Source of the DNA: Streptomyces amritsarensis
GTDB lineage: Bacteria; Actinomycetota; Actinomycetes; Streptomycetales; Streptomycetaceae
Direction of reading: 5' to 3'
Assembly: GCF_001953875.1 (NCBI RefSeq)
Contig: NZ_MQUR01000005.1
Coordinates: 1-64,000, forward strand
Length of the DNA stretch: 64,000 bases
In this document: one piece after another, positions 1 through 7,877 of the stretch
How the letters are laid out: the number at the start of each line of letters is the position of its first letter
Numbering within the stretch: the stretch's first letter is position 1
Notes under the pieces: model-generated
Told to the model about the DNA's origin: nothing
Databases searched by the model: none
Seen by the model: only the letters and a program-made list of their open reading frames with translations
Made by a program: the position numbers and the translations under genes

Positions 1-57
1 GCGATGCACCGCATCTGACGCCGTGCGCTGATCCACCGGGGATTTACGGGACAGCCC

Positions 58-1122
58 TTAGCCCCGGTCGTCGGGCGCGGCCGGGGCCGGGGGTGCCGGG
101 GAGGTCGCGATGCGGGGGAGGGCGTAGGGGTGGTGGGCGGCCAGCCAGGTGATCAGCCGCTCGCGGACGGCGCACCGCAGTGTCCAGAGGTCGTCGGCGT
201 CCTTGGCCGTGACCACGCCGCGGACCTGGACGGTGTGCGGTGTGGTGTCCGTCACGGCCAGGCCGCCGCCGCGGCCGTCCCACTCGGGCAGTTCCGCGAG
301 GATCTCCCCGAACCGCTCCCGCATCAGGTCCAGGGGCGCGCTGTGGTCCAGGTGCCAGAAGACCGTGCCGGTCATCTGGGCCCCGCCGCGCGACCAGTTC
401 TCGTACGGCTTGCTCGTGAAATACGACACAGGCATCGTGATGCGGCGCTCGTCCCACGTGCGGACGGTCAGGAAGGTCAGCGTGATTTCCTCGACCCTGC
501 CCCACTCCTTGTCGACGACCACGGTGTCCCCGATGCGGACGGTGTCGCCGAAGGCGATCTGGAGCCCGGCGAAGAGGTTGCTCAGCGAGGACTGGGCGGC
601 GATGCCCGCCACGATGCCGAGGACGCCCGCGGAGGCCAGCACCGAGGCGCCGACCGCACGCATCGGGGGGAAGGTGAGCAGCATCGCCGCCGCGGCGACC
701 ACGACCACCATCGCCGTGACCACCCGCTGGATCAGCGTGACCTGGGTGCGCACCCGGCGGACCCGCGCCTCGTCCGCGGTCGCCGCGGCGTAGCGCGCGT
801 ACGCGGAGTCGACGGCGGCCGTCGCGATGCGCACCGCCAGCCAGGCCGCCGAGGCGATGAGCACCAGGGTGAGGAAGCGGCCGACGCCGACTGCATGGTC
901 GGGCAGGATGCCCGCCCGGCGGTAGGAGCCTCTGAGCAGGGAGGTGCACAGCACCACCTGGAAGGGGAGCCGGCAGCGGCGCAGCAGTTCCCACAGCGGG
1001 GTCTCGGGGTGCCGGGCGTCGGCCCGGCGCAGCAGCAGGTCGAGCAGCCAGCCCGCGATCAGGGTGGCGACCAGCACGCCGCCGACGACCGTCACGGGGC
1101 GCAGGAAGTTCTCCGTCTCCAT
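58..1122 (-). CDS. MscS-family mechanosensitive ion channel
   Basis: Inner-membrane small-conductance mechanosensitive channel family protein, expected to release osmolytes on hypo-osmotic shock. The 354-residue product has hydrophobic segments at about residues 8-30, 80-100 and 128-148. These are followed by a Gly/Ala-rich pore-lining helix and a conserved MscS core (about 155-200, containing AAQSSLSNLFAGLQIAFGD), then a beta domain with GRVEEITL and a soluble C-terminal domain. The open frame extends 191 codons upstream, but that part is antisense to the next gene and has shadow composition. The ATG at 1122 (METENF) puts the first membrane helix at the N-terminus. The stop is TAA near the window edge. 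It is divergent from the hydrolase gene. Family is clear; gating and physiology are not tested. Confidence 0.9.
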   Translation of the reverse strand: METENFLRPVTVVGGVLVATLIAGWLLDLLLRRADARHPETPLWELLRRCRLPFQVVLCTSLLRGSYRRAGILPDHAVGVGRFLTLVLIASAAWLAVRIATAAVDSAYARYAAATADEARVRRVRTQVTLIQRVVTAMVVVVAAAAMLLTFPPMRAVGASVLASAGVLGIVAGIAAQSSLSNLFAGLQIAFGDTVRIGDTVVVDKEWGRVEEITLTFLTVRTWDERRITMPVSYFTSKPYENWSRGGAQMTGTVFWHLDHSAPLDLMRERFGEILAELPEWDGRGGGLAVTDTTPHTVQVRGVVTAKDADDLWTLRCAVRERLITWLAAHHPYALPRIATSPAPPAPAAPDDRG

Positions 1123-1185
1123 GGGGACGAACGTAGCGGGAAGCCGGGGCGCACCGGGGCCGGCGGCGGCTGGCACGATGGAGGC

Positions 1186-1755
1186 ATGAACATCATGCTT
1201 TTCCACTCGACGTACGGGATGCGGCCCGCGGTGCACGCGGCGGCCGACCGGCTGCGCGCGGCCGGTCACCAGGTCCAGGTGCCGGACCTCTTCGAGGGGC
1301 GCACCTTCGAGACCGTCGAGGAGGGCATGGCCCACCAGGAGGAGATCGGCCGTGACGAGCTGCTGAAGCGGGCGGTGCTGGCCTCGGCCCCCCACTCCGA
1401 CGAGGGCCTGGTCTACGCGGGCTTCTCCTTCGGCGGTTCCCTCGCCCAGCACCTGGCGCTGGCCGACGAGAAGGCGCGCGGACTGCTCCTCCTGCACGGG
1501 ACGGCGGACCTGGAGGACAGCGCCTCGGTGGACGGGCTCCCGGTGCAGCTGCACATCGCCGACCCCGACCCCTTCGAGCCGCACGACTGGTTGACGGCCT
1601 GGTACCTGCGGATGCAGCGGGCCGGCGCGGACGTCGAGGTGCACAGCTACCCGGGCGCCGGGCACCTGTTCACCGACCCGGACCTCGACGACCACGACGC
1701 CGAGGCCGCGGAGCAGGCCTGGAAGGCCGCGATCGGCTTCCTCGACAGCCTGTAG
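1186..1755 (+). CDS. Dienelactone hydrolase family protein
   Basis: Cytoplasmic alpha/beta hydrolase of the dienelactone hydrolase group, 189 residues. The nucleophile-elbow region reads GFSFGGSLAQ, so the usual Cys/Ser nucleophile position in G-x-C/S-x-G is Ser here. A late His lies in GAGHLFTDPDLDDHD. Members hydrolyse small lactones or esters; the natural substrate is unknown. A GGAGG lies 1 base before the ATG at 1186 but 10 bases before an in-frame ATG at 1195 (MLFHSTYG), so translation may begin at 1195. Single gene, convergent with the metalloprotease gene across a strong hairpin. Confidence 0.85.
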   Translation: MNIMLFHSTYGMRPAVHAAADRLRAAGHQVQVPDLFEGRTFETVEEGMAHQEEIGRDELLKRAVLASAPHSDEGLVYAGFSFGGSLAQHLALADEKARGLLLLHGTADLEDSASVDGLPVQLHIADPDPFEPHDWLTAWYLRMQRAGADVEVHSYPGAGHLFTDPDLDDHDAEAAEQAWKAAIGFLDSL

Positions 1756-1779
1756 CCGCGCGGTGCCCGCCCGAGCGGA

Positions 1780-1813
1780 AGGGCCCGGCCCGGCGGATGC
1801 CGGGCCGGGCCCT
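1780..1813. terminator. Bidirectional terminator hairpin
   Basis: Perfect 15-bp inverted repeat (1780-1794 and 1799-1813) with a GGAT loop between two convergent gene ends. It has no U tract, as is common in streptomycetes. Confidence 0.8.
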
Positions 1814-1827
1814 CCTCGTCGCTGGGG

Positions 1828-2820
1828 TCAGCCCGCCCGGTAGGCGGTCCAGTTGCTGCTCATGCGGGCCACCTGGCCGGCGGTGAACTGGTACATGCAG
1901 GAGTCGTACGTGTAGTCCATGAAGTTGCGGATCGGGTCCGCGCCCGGCTTGCTGGCGCAGCTGTCGCGACCGGTCGGGCACTCGTAGGCGGCGCTCTTCT
2001 CGGCCGGGGTGTCGGCGACGTAGTCGCCGTTGCCGTTACAGCCGCCCTGGAAGGTGTGGTACAGCCCGAGCCAGTGGCCGACCTCGTGGGTGGCGGTGTC
2101 GCCCTCGTTGTAGTTGGCGGAGGAGCCGCCGGGCAGCGAGCTGTCGAGCACGACAACGCCGTCCATCTTGGGGCTGGAGGCGTAGGAGGTCGGGAAGGTC
2201 GCCCAACCCAGCAGGCCGCCGGAGAGCTTGGCGGTGTAGAAGTTGAGCGCGCCCGGGCCGCCCTTGCGCAGGGTGTTCTTCATGTCCTTCTCGGCCTGGG
2301 AGCCGGAGGCCAGGTTGTACCAGGAGGCGTTGTCCGTGTAGTCGGTCGACGCCAGGGTGAACTGGAAGTTCGTGTTGACGTTGCCGGTGCCCTGGCCGCC
2401 GTAGGCCGCGTTGAGGACCGCGAGCTGCTTGCTGACGTCGGTGGACGTGAGCTTGCCGGTGGTGCCGGAGTGGATGACGTGGAAGTACACCGGGATGTTC
2501 ACGACGGCCTCGGCCGCGGCGAGGCTGCGCTGCGGCTGGTTCTTGAGGGCCTTGTCCAGCTTCGCCTTGAGGTCGGCGTCCATGGCCTTCGCCTGCGCGT
2601 CGGTGACCTCGTTCGGCTCGTCCGCGTGCTCGTCGTGGGCGCGGGCCACCCGGGCGTTGGCGGGGGCGGCGGTCTCCTCGGCGCACACCTCGGCGGGGGT
2701 CTTCGCGGCCGCCAGCGTGGTGGGGGCGGCGAGCGGGGTGAAGGCCAGGGTTCCGGCCAGGACCGCAGTGCCCATCAGGCGGCGGCGGAGAAGGGGGGAT
2801 ATGCGGGCAGGCGCGCGCAC
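1828..2820 (-). CDS. Secreted M43-family zinc metalloprotease
   Basis: Extracellular metalloprotease of the M43 (pappalysin/cytophagalysin) type, 330 residues. The N-terminus has RRR, a hydrophobic stretch and an Ala-rich cleavage region (about 1-38), so it is secreted. A propeptide-like charged region (about 40-105) precedes the catalytic domain. The zinc motif [11 protein letters not shown] is at 245-255, giving three His ligands and the catalytic Glu. The Met-turn NFMDYTYD lies near 299-306, and several Cys residues (261, 281, 288, 308) could form disulfides. The GTG start at 2820 is preceded by GAGGAG. It is transcribed alone, with its own promoter-like sequence upstream. Substrate unknown. 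Confidence 0.93.
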   Translation of the reverse strand: MRAPARISPLLRRRLMGTAVLAGTLAFTPLAAPTTLAAAKTPAEVCAEETAAPANARVARAHDEHADEPNEVTDAQAKAMDADLKAKLDKALKNQPQRSLAAAEAVVNIPVYFHVIHSGTTGKLTSTDVSKQLAVLNAAYGGQGTGNVNTNFQFTLASTDYTDNASWYNLASGSQAEKDMKNTLRKGGPGALNFYTAKLSGGLLGWATFPTSYASSPKMDGVVVLDSSLPGGSSANYNEGDTATHEVGHWLGLYHTFQGGCNGNGDYVADTPAEKSAAYECPTGRDSCASKPGADPIRNFMDYTYDSCMYQFTAGQVARMSSNWTAYRAG

Positions 2821-2889
2821 GTGTGCTCCTCGCGGGTGGGGGGGTGGTGGGGGGTGGTGCCTGAAGGATCTTCTTCAGCTGGCGGGAAG

Positions 2890-2918
2890 CTTATGTGTGC
2901 ATGACATATTCAGGTCAA
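2890..2918 (-). promoter_or_regulatory. Candidate promoter of the M43 protease gene
   Basis: On the minus strand, TTGACC (2913-2918) and CATAAG (2890-2895) are separated by 17 bases, a sigma-70/HrdB-like arrangement about 70 bases upstream of the GTG. The surrounding sequence is AT-richer than average. Inference from motif only. Confidence 0.5.
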
Positions 2919-2956
2919 GGGTCTTACGTAAAAGATTTGTTGCCGAGAACGCACAA

Positions 2957-2984
2957 GGGGTGTCTGGTACGTACCAGACACCCC
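2957..2984. terminator. Hairpin terminator downstream of phoD
   Basis: A 28-base perfect palindrome (GGGGTGTCTGGTAC and its exact complement, 2957-2984). It lies 34 bases past the phoD stop on the minus strand and upstream of the protease promoter. It probably ends phoD transcription. Confidence 0.7.
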
Positions 2985-3017
2985 CTGCGGCCGGAGAATT
3001 GACGGCCAATCAGGCGA

Positions 3018-4679
3018 TCAGTGGACGGGCTGGTAGGAACGCTCCACCTTCTGGGTGCCGTTCGCGGTCCGGTAGGAACGGGACCATGCGGACGTGGCGC
3101 CCGGTCGGCGCTTGTCGGAAATGACGTAGTAGTCCATCTGCGAGCGCTCCGGCGTCACGTCCAGCACGCCGTAGCCGTGCGCGTCCATGTCCAGCCACTT
3201 CACATGCCAGTTGGCGGCCTTGATGGCGGTTTCGGCGACCAGCGAGACCGTGTCCGGCAGCACGTGCAGGATGTCGTCGAGGTTGTCGGAGGTCACCGAC
3301 GTGACGACGAACTCGGTCGCCGCCGTGCCCGACCCCGGGTAGGTGGCCATGTTCACCGGCACCTCGTTCGCCCAGGCCATGTGGATGTCGCCGGTCAGGA
3401 ACACCGTGTTCTTGACGTTGCGTTCCTTCAGGTGGCCCAGCAGCTCCTTGCGGTCGTCGGTGTACCCGTCCCACTGGTCCACGTTGATCGCGATGCCGCC
3501 CTCGGGCAGGCCGAGCAGCTCGGCGAGCGGCCCCAGCAGGTGCGCGGGCAGCGACCCGAAGGCCACCGGCGAGATCATCACCGAGGTGCCCACCAGCTTC
3601 CAGGTCGCGTTCGAGCCGGCCAGGCCCGCCTTGAGCCAGTCCAGCTGGGCCCGCCCGGTGATGCTGCGCTCCGGGTCGTCCACCGAACCGCTGCCGACCT
3701 TGGACTGCTGCGAGCGGAAGGAGCGCAGGTCCAGCAGGTGGAGGTCGGCGAGGGTGCCGAAGCGCAGCCTGCGGTAGACGGTGCCCGCGGTGGAGGTCCG
3801 TACCGGCATCCACTCGAAGTACGCCTGCTTGGCGGCCTCCGCGCGGCCGGCCCAGTCGCCCTCGGCGCCCGGGGTGTGGTTCTCGGCCCCGCCGGCCCAC
3901 ATGTCGTTCGCGAACTCGTGGTCGTCCCAGATGGCGATGACCGGGTGGGCGTGGTGCAGAGCCTGGAGGTCGGTGTCCGTCTTGTACTTGCCGTGCCGCG
4001 CGCGGTAATCGGCCAGCGAGACGATCTCGTGCTGCGGCTCGTGCCGGCGCACGGTGTACTTGGCCTCCGGGTAGCCCCCCGAGGCGTACTCGTAGATGTA
4101 GTCGCCCAGGTGCAGGACCGCGTGCAGGTCCGTGCGGGCGGCCAGGTGGCGGTAGGCCGAGAAGTAGCCGGACTCCCAGTTGGCGCAGGAGACCACCCCG
4201 AAGCGGACCCCCGGGGTCGTCACGTCGTGCCCGGGGGTGGTCAGCGTGCGCCCCACGGGGGAGGTGGCCGAGCCCGCGGTGAAGCGGTACCAGTACGGCG
4301 TCTGCGGCCGGAGCCCCCGCACGTCCACCTTGACCGTGTGGTCGGTGGCGGCGCTCGCCGTGACGGTTCCCCCGGCGACGATGCGGGAGAAAGCCTGGTC
4401 GGAGGCCACCTCCCAGTCCACCTGGACGGCGGGGCCGAGCCCGGAGCCGGGGACGGCCTCGGGGGACGGGGTGACGCGCGTCCACAGCAGGACGCCGTCG
4501 GGCAGCGGATCGCCGGAGGCGACGCCGTGGAGGAAGGCGGGCGCGGTGCCCGCGGCATGGGCGGTCCCGGCGCCCAGCGTGGCGAGGGGGGCCAGCGTGG
4601 CCGTGGCCGCCGCGGCGAGAACGACCGTACGGCGGCGGGGATTTGCCGCGGCCGGGTGAGGAGTGAGATGACTGGTCAC
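3018..4679 (-). CDS. phoD: Tat-exported alkaline phosphatase D
   Basis: Secreted PhoD-type phosphodiesterase/phosphomonoesterase, 553 residues, for phosphate scavenging outside the cell. The N-terminus carries a twin-arginine signal (RRR at 15-17, then a long Ala/Leu stretch ending THAAG). The PhoD N domain ([16 protein letters not shown]) is followed by the metallophosphatase core: [49 protein letters not shown] and [12 protein letters not shown]. These carry the Asp, His and Asn metal ligands typical of the family. The GTG start at 4679 sits only 8 bases after a TAATAT -10 box, so the message may be leaderless. PhoP control is expected from the family, but I could not define convincing PHO boxes. 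Confidence 0.95.
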   Translation of the reverse strand: MTSHLTPHPAAANPRRRTVVLAAAATATLAPLATLGAGTAHAAGTAPAFLHGVASGDPLPDGVLLWTRVTPSPEAVPGSGLGPAVQVDWEVASDQAFSRIVAGGTVTASAATDHTVKVDVRGLRPQTPYWYRFTAGSATSPVGRTLTTPGHDVTTPGVRFGVVSCANWESGYFSAYRHLAARTDLHAVLHLGDYIYEYASGGYPEAKYTVRRHEPQHEIVSLADYRARHGKYKTDTDLQALHHAHPVIAIWDDHEFANDMWAGGAENHTPGAEGDWAGRAEAAKQAYFEWMPVRTSTAGTVYRRLRFGTLADLHLLDLRSFRSQQSKVGSGSVDDPERSITGRAQLDWLKAGLAGSNATWKLVGTSVMISPVAFGSLPAHLLGPLAELLGLPEGGIAINVDQWDGYTDDRKELLGHLKERNVKNTVFLTGDIHMAWANEVPVNMATYPGSGTAATEFVVTSVTSDNLDDILHVLPDTVSLVAETAIKAANWHVKWLDMDAHGYGVLDVTPERSQMDYYVISDKRRPGATSAWSRSYRTANGTQKVERSYQPVH

Positions 4680-4687
4680 GGATGATC

Positions 4688-4693
4688 ATATTA
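4688..4693 (-). promoter_or_regulatory. Candidate -10 box of phoD
   Basis: TAATAT on the minus strand, 8 bases before the GTG. A half-match PHO-type unit (GTTCCCAGCGG) lies about 20 bases farther upstream. No good -35 hexamer is seen, which suits an activator-dependent promoter. Low certainty. Confidence 0.4.
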
Positions 4694-4731
4694 CCGACCG
4701 GTATACCGCTGGGAACAGACGTCGGAATGCA

Positions 4732-4766
4732 ACGGGCGGGCGAACTCTGGGAGTTCGCCCGCCCGT
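4732..4766 (-). terminator. Terminator of the thioredoxin-fold gene
   Basis: Perfect 15-bp stem (4732-4746 and 4752-4766) with a 5-base loop, 43 bases past the stop of the gene at 4809 and upstream of phoD. It separates the two co-directional transcription units. Confidence 0.82.
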
Positions 4767-4808
4767 CGGTGCGGCCGGTCCGGAAGGCTGTGTCCGGAAT
4801 GCCCGGGA

Positions 4809-5606
4809 TCAGCCCTGCAGGGCCTTGTCGATAGCCGCCGTGAACGCCTCCGCCGTCTGCGGGGTGTCGATCTTCTTGCCGTCCATCTTCAGGGTCGGCG
4901 TGCCCTTCACCCCGGACTTGTCGAAGACCTTCGACATCTCCAGCGCCCACCGGTCGTACGTGCCGTCCTCGACGGCCTTCTTGAACTCGGCGTTGCCCTT
5001 GAGCGCCGCAACGGTGTCCGCGACCTTCAGCAGGTAGTCGTCCTTGGCGAAGCTGTCGACGGTCTCCTCGGGGTGCTGCTCCTTGGAGTACAGCGCCCCC
5101 TTGTACTCCAGGAAGGCCTCCGGGCTGACGTTCAGCGCCGCGCCCAGCGCGCTCAGCGCGTTCTTCGAGCCCTCGCCGTTGACGGCGTTGTCGATGAAGG
5201 TGGCGCCGAAGTACTGGAGCTTGTACTTGCCCGCCTCGACGTCCTTCTTGATCTGCTCGCCCGCCGCCTGCTCGAAGGAGGCGCACGCCGGGCAGCGCGA
5301 GTCCTCGTACAGCTCCAGGGTCTTCTTCGCGTCGGCCTTGCCGACGACGACCGTGGTGCCGTCCTCGCCCGAGGTGTTCTTCGGCTTGACCAGCTCCGCC
5401 TTGGCGGCCTTCTCCCAGTGGTCGGGCTCGTTGGCCTTCATGACCCCGTAGGCGATACCGCCGGCCAGACCCAGCGCGGCCACGACGCCGACGCCGACTA
5501 TGACCTGCCGGCGGATCCTGTCCTTCTTGGCCTGCGCCTCACGCTCGGCCCGCAGCCGCTCGCGGGCCGCCGCCTTGTTCGCCTGGCTGTTGCGTGAACT
5601 CATCAT
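4809..5606 (-). CDS. Membrane-anchored DsbA-like thioredoxin-fold protein
   Basis: Predicted extracytoplasmic thiol-disulfide oxidoreductase, 265 residues. A basic cytoplasmic head (about 1-33) leads into one membrane segment (34-56). The external thioredoxin/DsbA domain has the active site CPAC at 105-108 and a cis-proline loop GVKGTPTLKM near the C-terminus. This is the DsbA layout common in actinobacteria, acting on secreted proteins. Two adjacent ATG codons exist (MMSS); either could start. The gene lies 45 bases downstream of a membrane-protein gene on the same strand, so an operon is likely. A second protein of the same design is encoded at 33084. Redox partner not visible here. Confidence 0.88.
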   Translation of the reverse strand: MMSSRNSQANKAAARERLRAEREAQAKKDRIRRQVIVGVGVVAALGLAGGIAYGVMKANEPDHWEKAAKAELVKPKNTSGEDGTTVVVGKADAKKTLELYEDSRCPACASFEQAAGEQIKKDVEAGKYKLQYFGATFIDNAVNGEGSKNALSALGAALNVSPEAFLEYKGALYSKEQHPEETVDSFAKDDYLLKVADTVAALKGNAEFKKAVEDGTYDRWALEMSKVFDKSGVKGTPTLKMDGKKIDTPQTAEAFTAAIDKALQG

Positions 5607-5651
5607 GATCTCCGTGGTGTGTGACGTGGGAAAGGGACTGCCGTACGTGCG

Positions 5652-6341
5652 TCAGGCGCGCGCGAGCGCGCCGAGCACGGGCGGTCCCCGCCGTCCCACG
5701 GAGTGCGCGGGGAAGCGCGTCCGGGCGTCGGCCCCGGCCGCGACCGGACCCGGCACCCGCCGCGCCGACCCGCGAGCCCCCGCCACCGCTGCGGCCGCCA
5801 GCCGCAGCGGCCGGAACGCGAAGGCGGCCACCGCCCGCAGCAGCCGGCCCAGCGCACGCTCGCCGTGGCGCAGCCAGGCGGCGGCGAGCAGCCCCACCGC
5901 GACGTGCACGCCGAGCAGCAGCCACGGCGTGTACGGGCCGGGCGAGGCCAGCAGCGCGGCCGCGTCGGCGGCCGGCCCGGTCACCTCGGTCAGCGGCCCG
6001 CCCACCGGCGTGCCCCCGCACAGCTCCTCCAGGCCCATGGCACGCAGCGGCCCCGAGACGGGGCCGCCGGCCGGGCCGTAGCACAGGTGCTGGCCGGCGG
6101 TGAAGACGGTGTCGGCGGCCAGCTCCAGCGGCACGAGCAGCCCCGCGATGGGGCCGAAGCCCCGCTCGCGGCCCGCGCACGCGAAGGCGATGGCGAACAC
6201 CCCGGCGAAGGCCCCGGCCACCAGCGCGGGCGGCAGCGGGACCTGGGACATCAGGACGTGGGAGCCGGAGGAGAGCAGCACGACCACAGCGCTGAACAGC
6301 GCGGCACGCAGCCCTCTGAGTCCCGTCCCGGAAAAATCCAT
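5652..6341 (-). CDS. Polytopic membrane protein of unknown function
   Basis: A 229-residue integral membrane protein with about four hydrophobic segments (about 12-30, 38-56, 66-80 and 133-160) and an Arg/Ala-rich C-terminal tail. The segment between helices contains two Cys (CYGPAGG and LCGGT). I do not recognise a named family. It lies directly upstream of the DsbA-like gene, in the same direction with a 45-base gap. The paired Cys plus this position hint at a partnership in extracytoplasmic thiol chemistry, but that is inference only. The start at 6341 gives a short N-terminus before the first helix. Confidence 0.65.
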   Translation of the reverse strand: MDFSGTGLRGLRAALFSAVVVLLSSGSHVLMSQVPLPPALVAGAFAGVFAIAFACAGRERGFGPIAGLLVPLELAADTVFTAGQHLCYGPAGGPVSGPLRAMGLEELCGGTPVGGPLTEVTGPAADAAALLASPGPYTPWLLLGVHVAVGLLAAAWLRHGERALGRLLRAVAAFAFRPLRLAAAAVAGARGSARRVPGPVAAGADARTRFPAHSVGRRGPPVLGALARA

Positions 6342-6378
6342 CCCGGCGAGTGTGCCATGTGTTCCTGTGGACGGGGTT

Positions 6379-7704
6379 TCAGGGGGTGAGACGCCCGTTG
6401 CGGAACAGGTCCACGAAGATCTGGTGGTCGGCGCGCGCCCGGGCCCCGTACGCGTGCGCGAAGTCCACCAGCAGCGCCGCGAAGCCGTCCTCGTCCGCCG
6501 CGATCGCCGCGTCGATGGCCCGCTCGGTGGAGAACGGCACCAGGGACTGCCCGCTCTCCGCCTCGTCGGCCGACGCGTGCATGGTCGCGGTGGCCCGCCC
6601 GAGGTCGGCGACCACGGCCGCGATCTCCTCCGGGTCGTCCAGGTCCGACCAGTCCAGGTCCACCGCGTACGGGGAGACCTCCGCCACCAGCTGGCCGGTG
6701 CCGTCCAGCTCGGTCCAGCCCAGCCACGGATCGGCGTGCGCCTGCAGGGCCCGCTGCGAGATCACCGTGCGGTGCCCCTCGTGCAGGAAGTACTCCCGCA
6801 CCGCCCGGTCCGTGATGTGCCGGGAGGCCGCCGGGGTCTGCGCCTGCTTGAGGTAGATCACGACATCGTTCTCCAGGGCGTCGCTGTGCCCCTCCAGCAG
6901 GATGTTGTAGGAGGGCAGGCCCGCCGAGCCGATGCCGACGCCCCGGCGGCCGACCACGTCCTTGACCCGGTAGGAGTCCGGGCGCACGAGGGACTCGTCG
7001 GGCAGGGTCTCCAGGTACCCGTCGAAGGCGGCCAGCACCTTGTAGCGGGTCGCGGCGTCCAGCTCGATCGAGCCGCCGCCGGGGCTGAAGCGGCGCTCGT
7101 ACTCCCGTATCTCCGTCATCGAGTCCAGCAGGGAGAAACGCGTCCGGGAGCGGGCCGAGCGCAGCGCGTCCAGCAGCGGGCCCTCGGCGGTGTCCAGGGT
7201 GAAGGAGGGGACCTCCTCGTCCTTGGCGCCCTTCGCGAGCAGGTGGATGCGCTCCCGGTAGGCGCCGGCGTAGATCCGCACCAGCTCGCCTATCTGGTCG
7301 TCGCTGAGGGCCTTGGTGTAGCCGATCAGCGCGACGGAGGCGGCGAAGCGCTTGAGGTCCCAGGTGAAGGGGCCGACGTAGGCCTCGTCGAAGTCGTTGA
7401 CGTTGAAGATCAGCCGGCCGTTGGAGTCCATGTACGTGCCGAAGTTCTCGGCGTGGAGATCGCCGTGGATCCACACCCGGCCCGTCCGCTCGTCCAGGTA
7501 CGGGCCGCCGTGCCGGTCCCGCTCCAGGTCGGAGTAGAACAGGCAGGCCGTGCCGCGGTAGAAGGCGAAGGCCGAGGCCGCCATCTTGCGGAACTTGACC
7601 TGGAAGGCAGCGGGGTCGGCGGCGAGCAGCTCACCGAACGCGGTGTCGAACACGTCGAGGATCTCCTCGGCGCGCTGCTCGTCGGTCGTCTCGGGGACCG
7701 CCAT
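6379..7704 (-). CDS. DUF2252 family protein (kinase-like fold)
   Basis: A 441-residue cytoplasmic protein of the DUF2252 group, widespread in actinobacteria and of unestablished function. It shows HGDLHAENFGTY and, after a short spacer, NVNDFDEAYVGPFTWDLKR. These resemble the catalytic HxD and metal-binding Asp motifs of aminoglycoside-phosphotransferase-like kinases, so phosphotransfer is plausible but unproven. The frame is open to 7782, but the ATG at 7704 (MAVPETT) has a strong AGGAGGA ribosome-binding site; the upstream 26 codons have none. Divergent from dnaE. Confidence 0.87.
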   Translation of the reverse strand: MAVPETTDEQRAEEILDVFDTAFGELLAADPAAFQVKFRKMAASAFAFYRGTACLFYSDLERDRHGGPYLDERTGRVWIHGDLHAENFGTYMDSNGRLIFNVNDFDEAYVGPFTWDLKRFAASVALIGYTKALSDDQIGELVRIYAGAYRERIHLLAKGAKDEEVPSFTLDTAEGPLLDALRSARSRTRFSLLDSMTEIREYERRFSPGGGSIELDAATRYKVLAAFDGYLETLPDESLVRPDSYRVKDVVGRRGVGIGSAGLPSYNILLEGHSDALENDVVIYLKQAQTPAASRHITDRAVREYFLHEGHRTVISQRALQAHADPWLGWTELDGTGQLVAEVSPYAVDLDWSDLDDPEEIAAVVADLGRATATMHASADEAESGQSLVPFSTERAIDAAIAADEDGFAALLVDFAHAYGARARADHQIFVDLFRNGRLTP

Positions 7705-7829
7705 CGCGGGTTCCTCCTGGTGCACGGGGTGGTACGGGCTCTGCCGGACGGGACGCCGGGACCAGTGCCCCTGGTTCTGCAACGCCCGACCGTACCGCTG
7801 CGTGCCCGTGATCTGTCACCCGTGGGACG

Positions 7830-7835
7830 TAGGAT
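7830..7835 (+). promoter_or_regulatory. Candidate -10 box for dnaE
   Basis: TAGGAT, a common streptomycete -10 form, 42 bases before the dnaE GTG in the 173-base divergent region. No strong -35 hexamer at 17-18 bases. Tentative. Confidence 0.35.
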
Positions 7836-7877
7836 TCGAAGCTGCCCCCCTCCCCCCGCCGCCAGGAGACCAGCGCC

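Noticed and set aside
1..18. Possible end of a plus-strand gene (frame ending ATC TGA)
   Set aside because: Six codons are too little to support a gene.
58..1695. 545-residue version of the MscS protein
   Set aside because: The first 191 residues are antisense to the hydrolase gene and have no membrane or family features.
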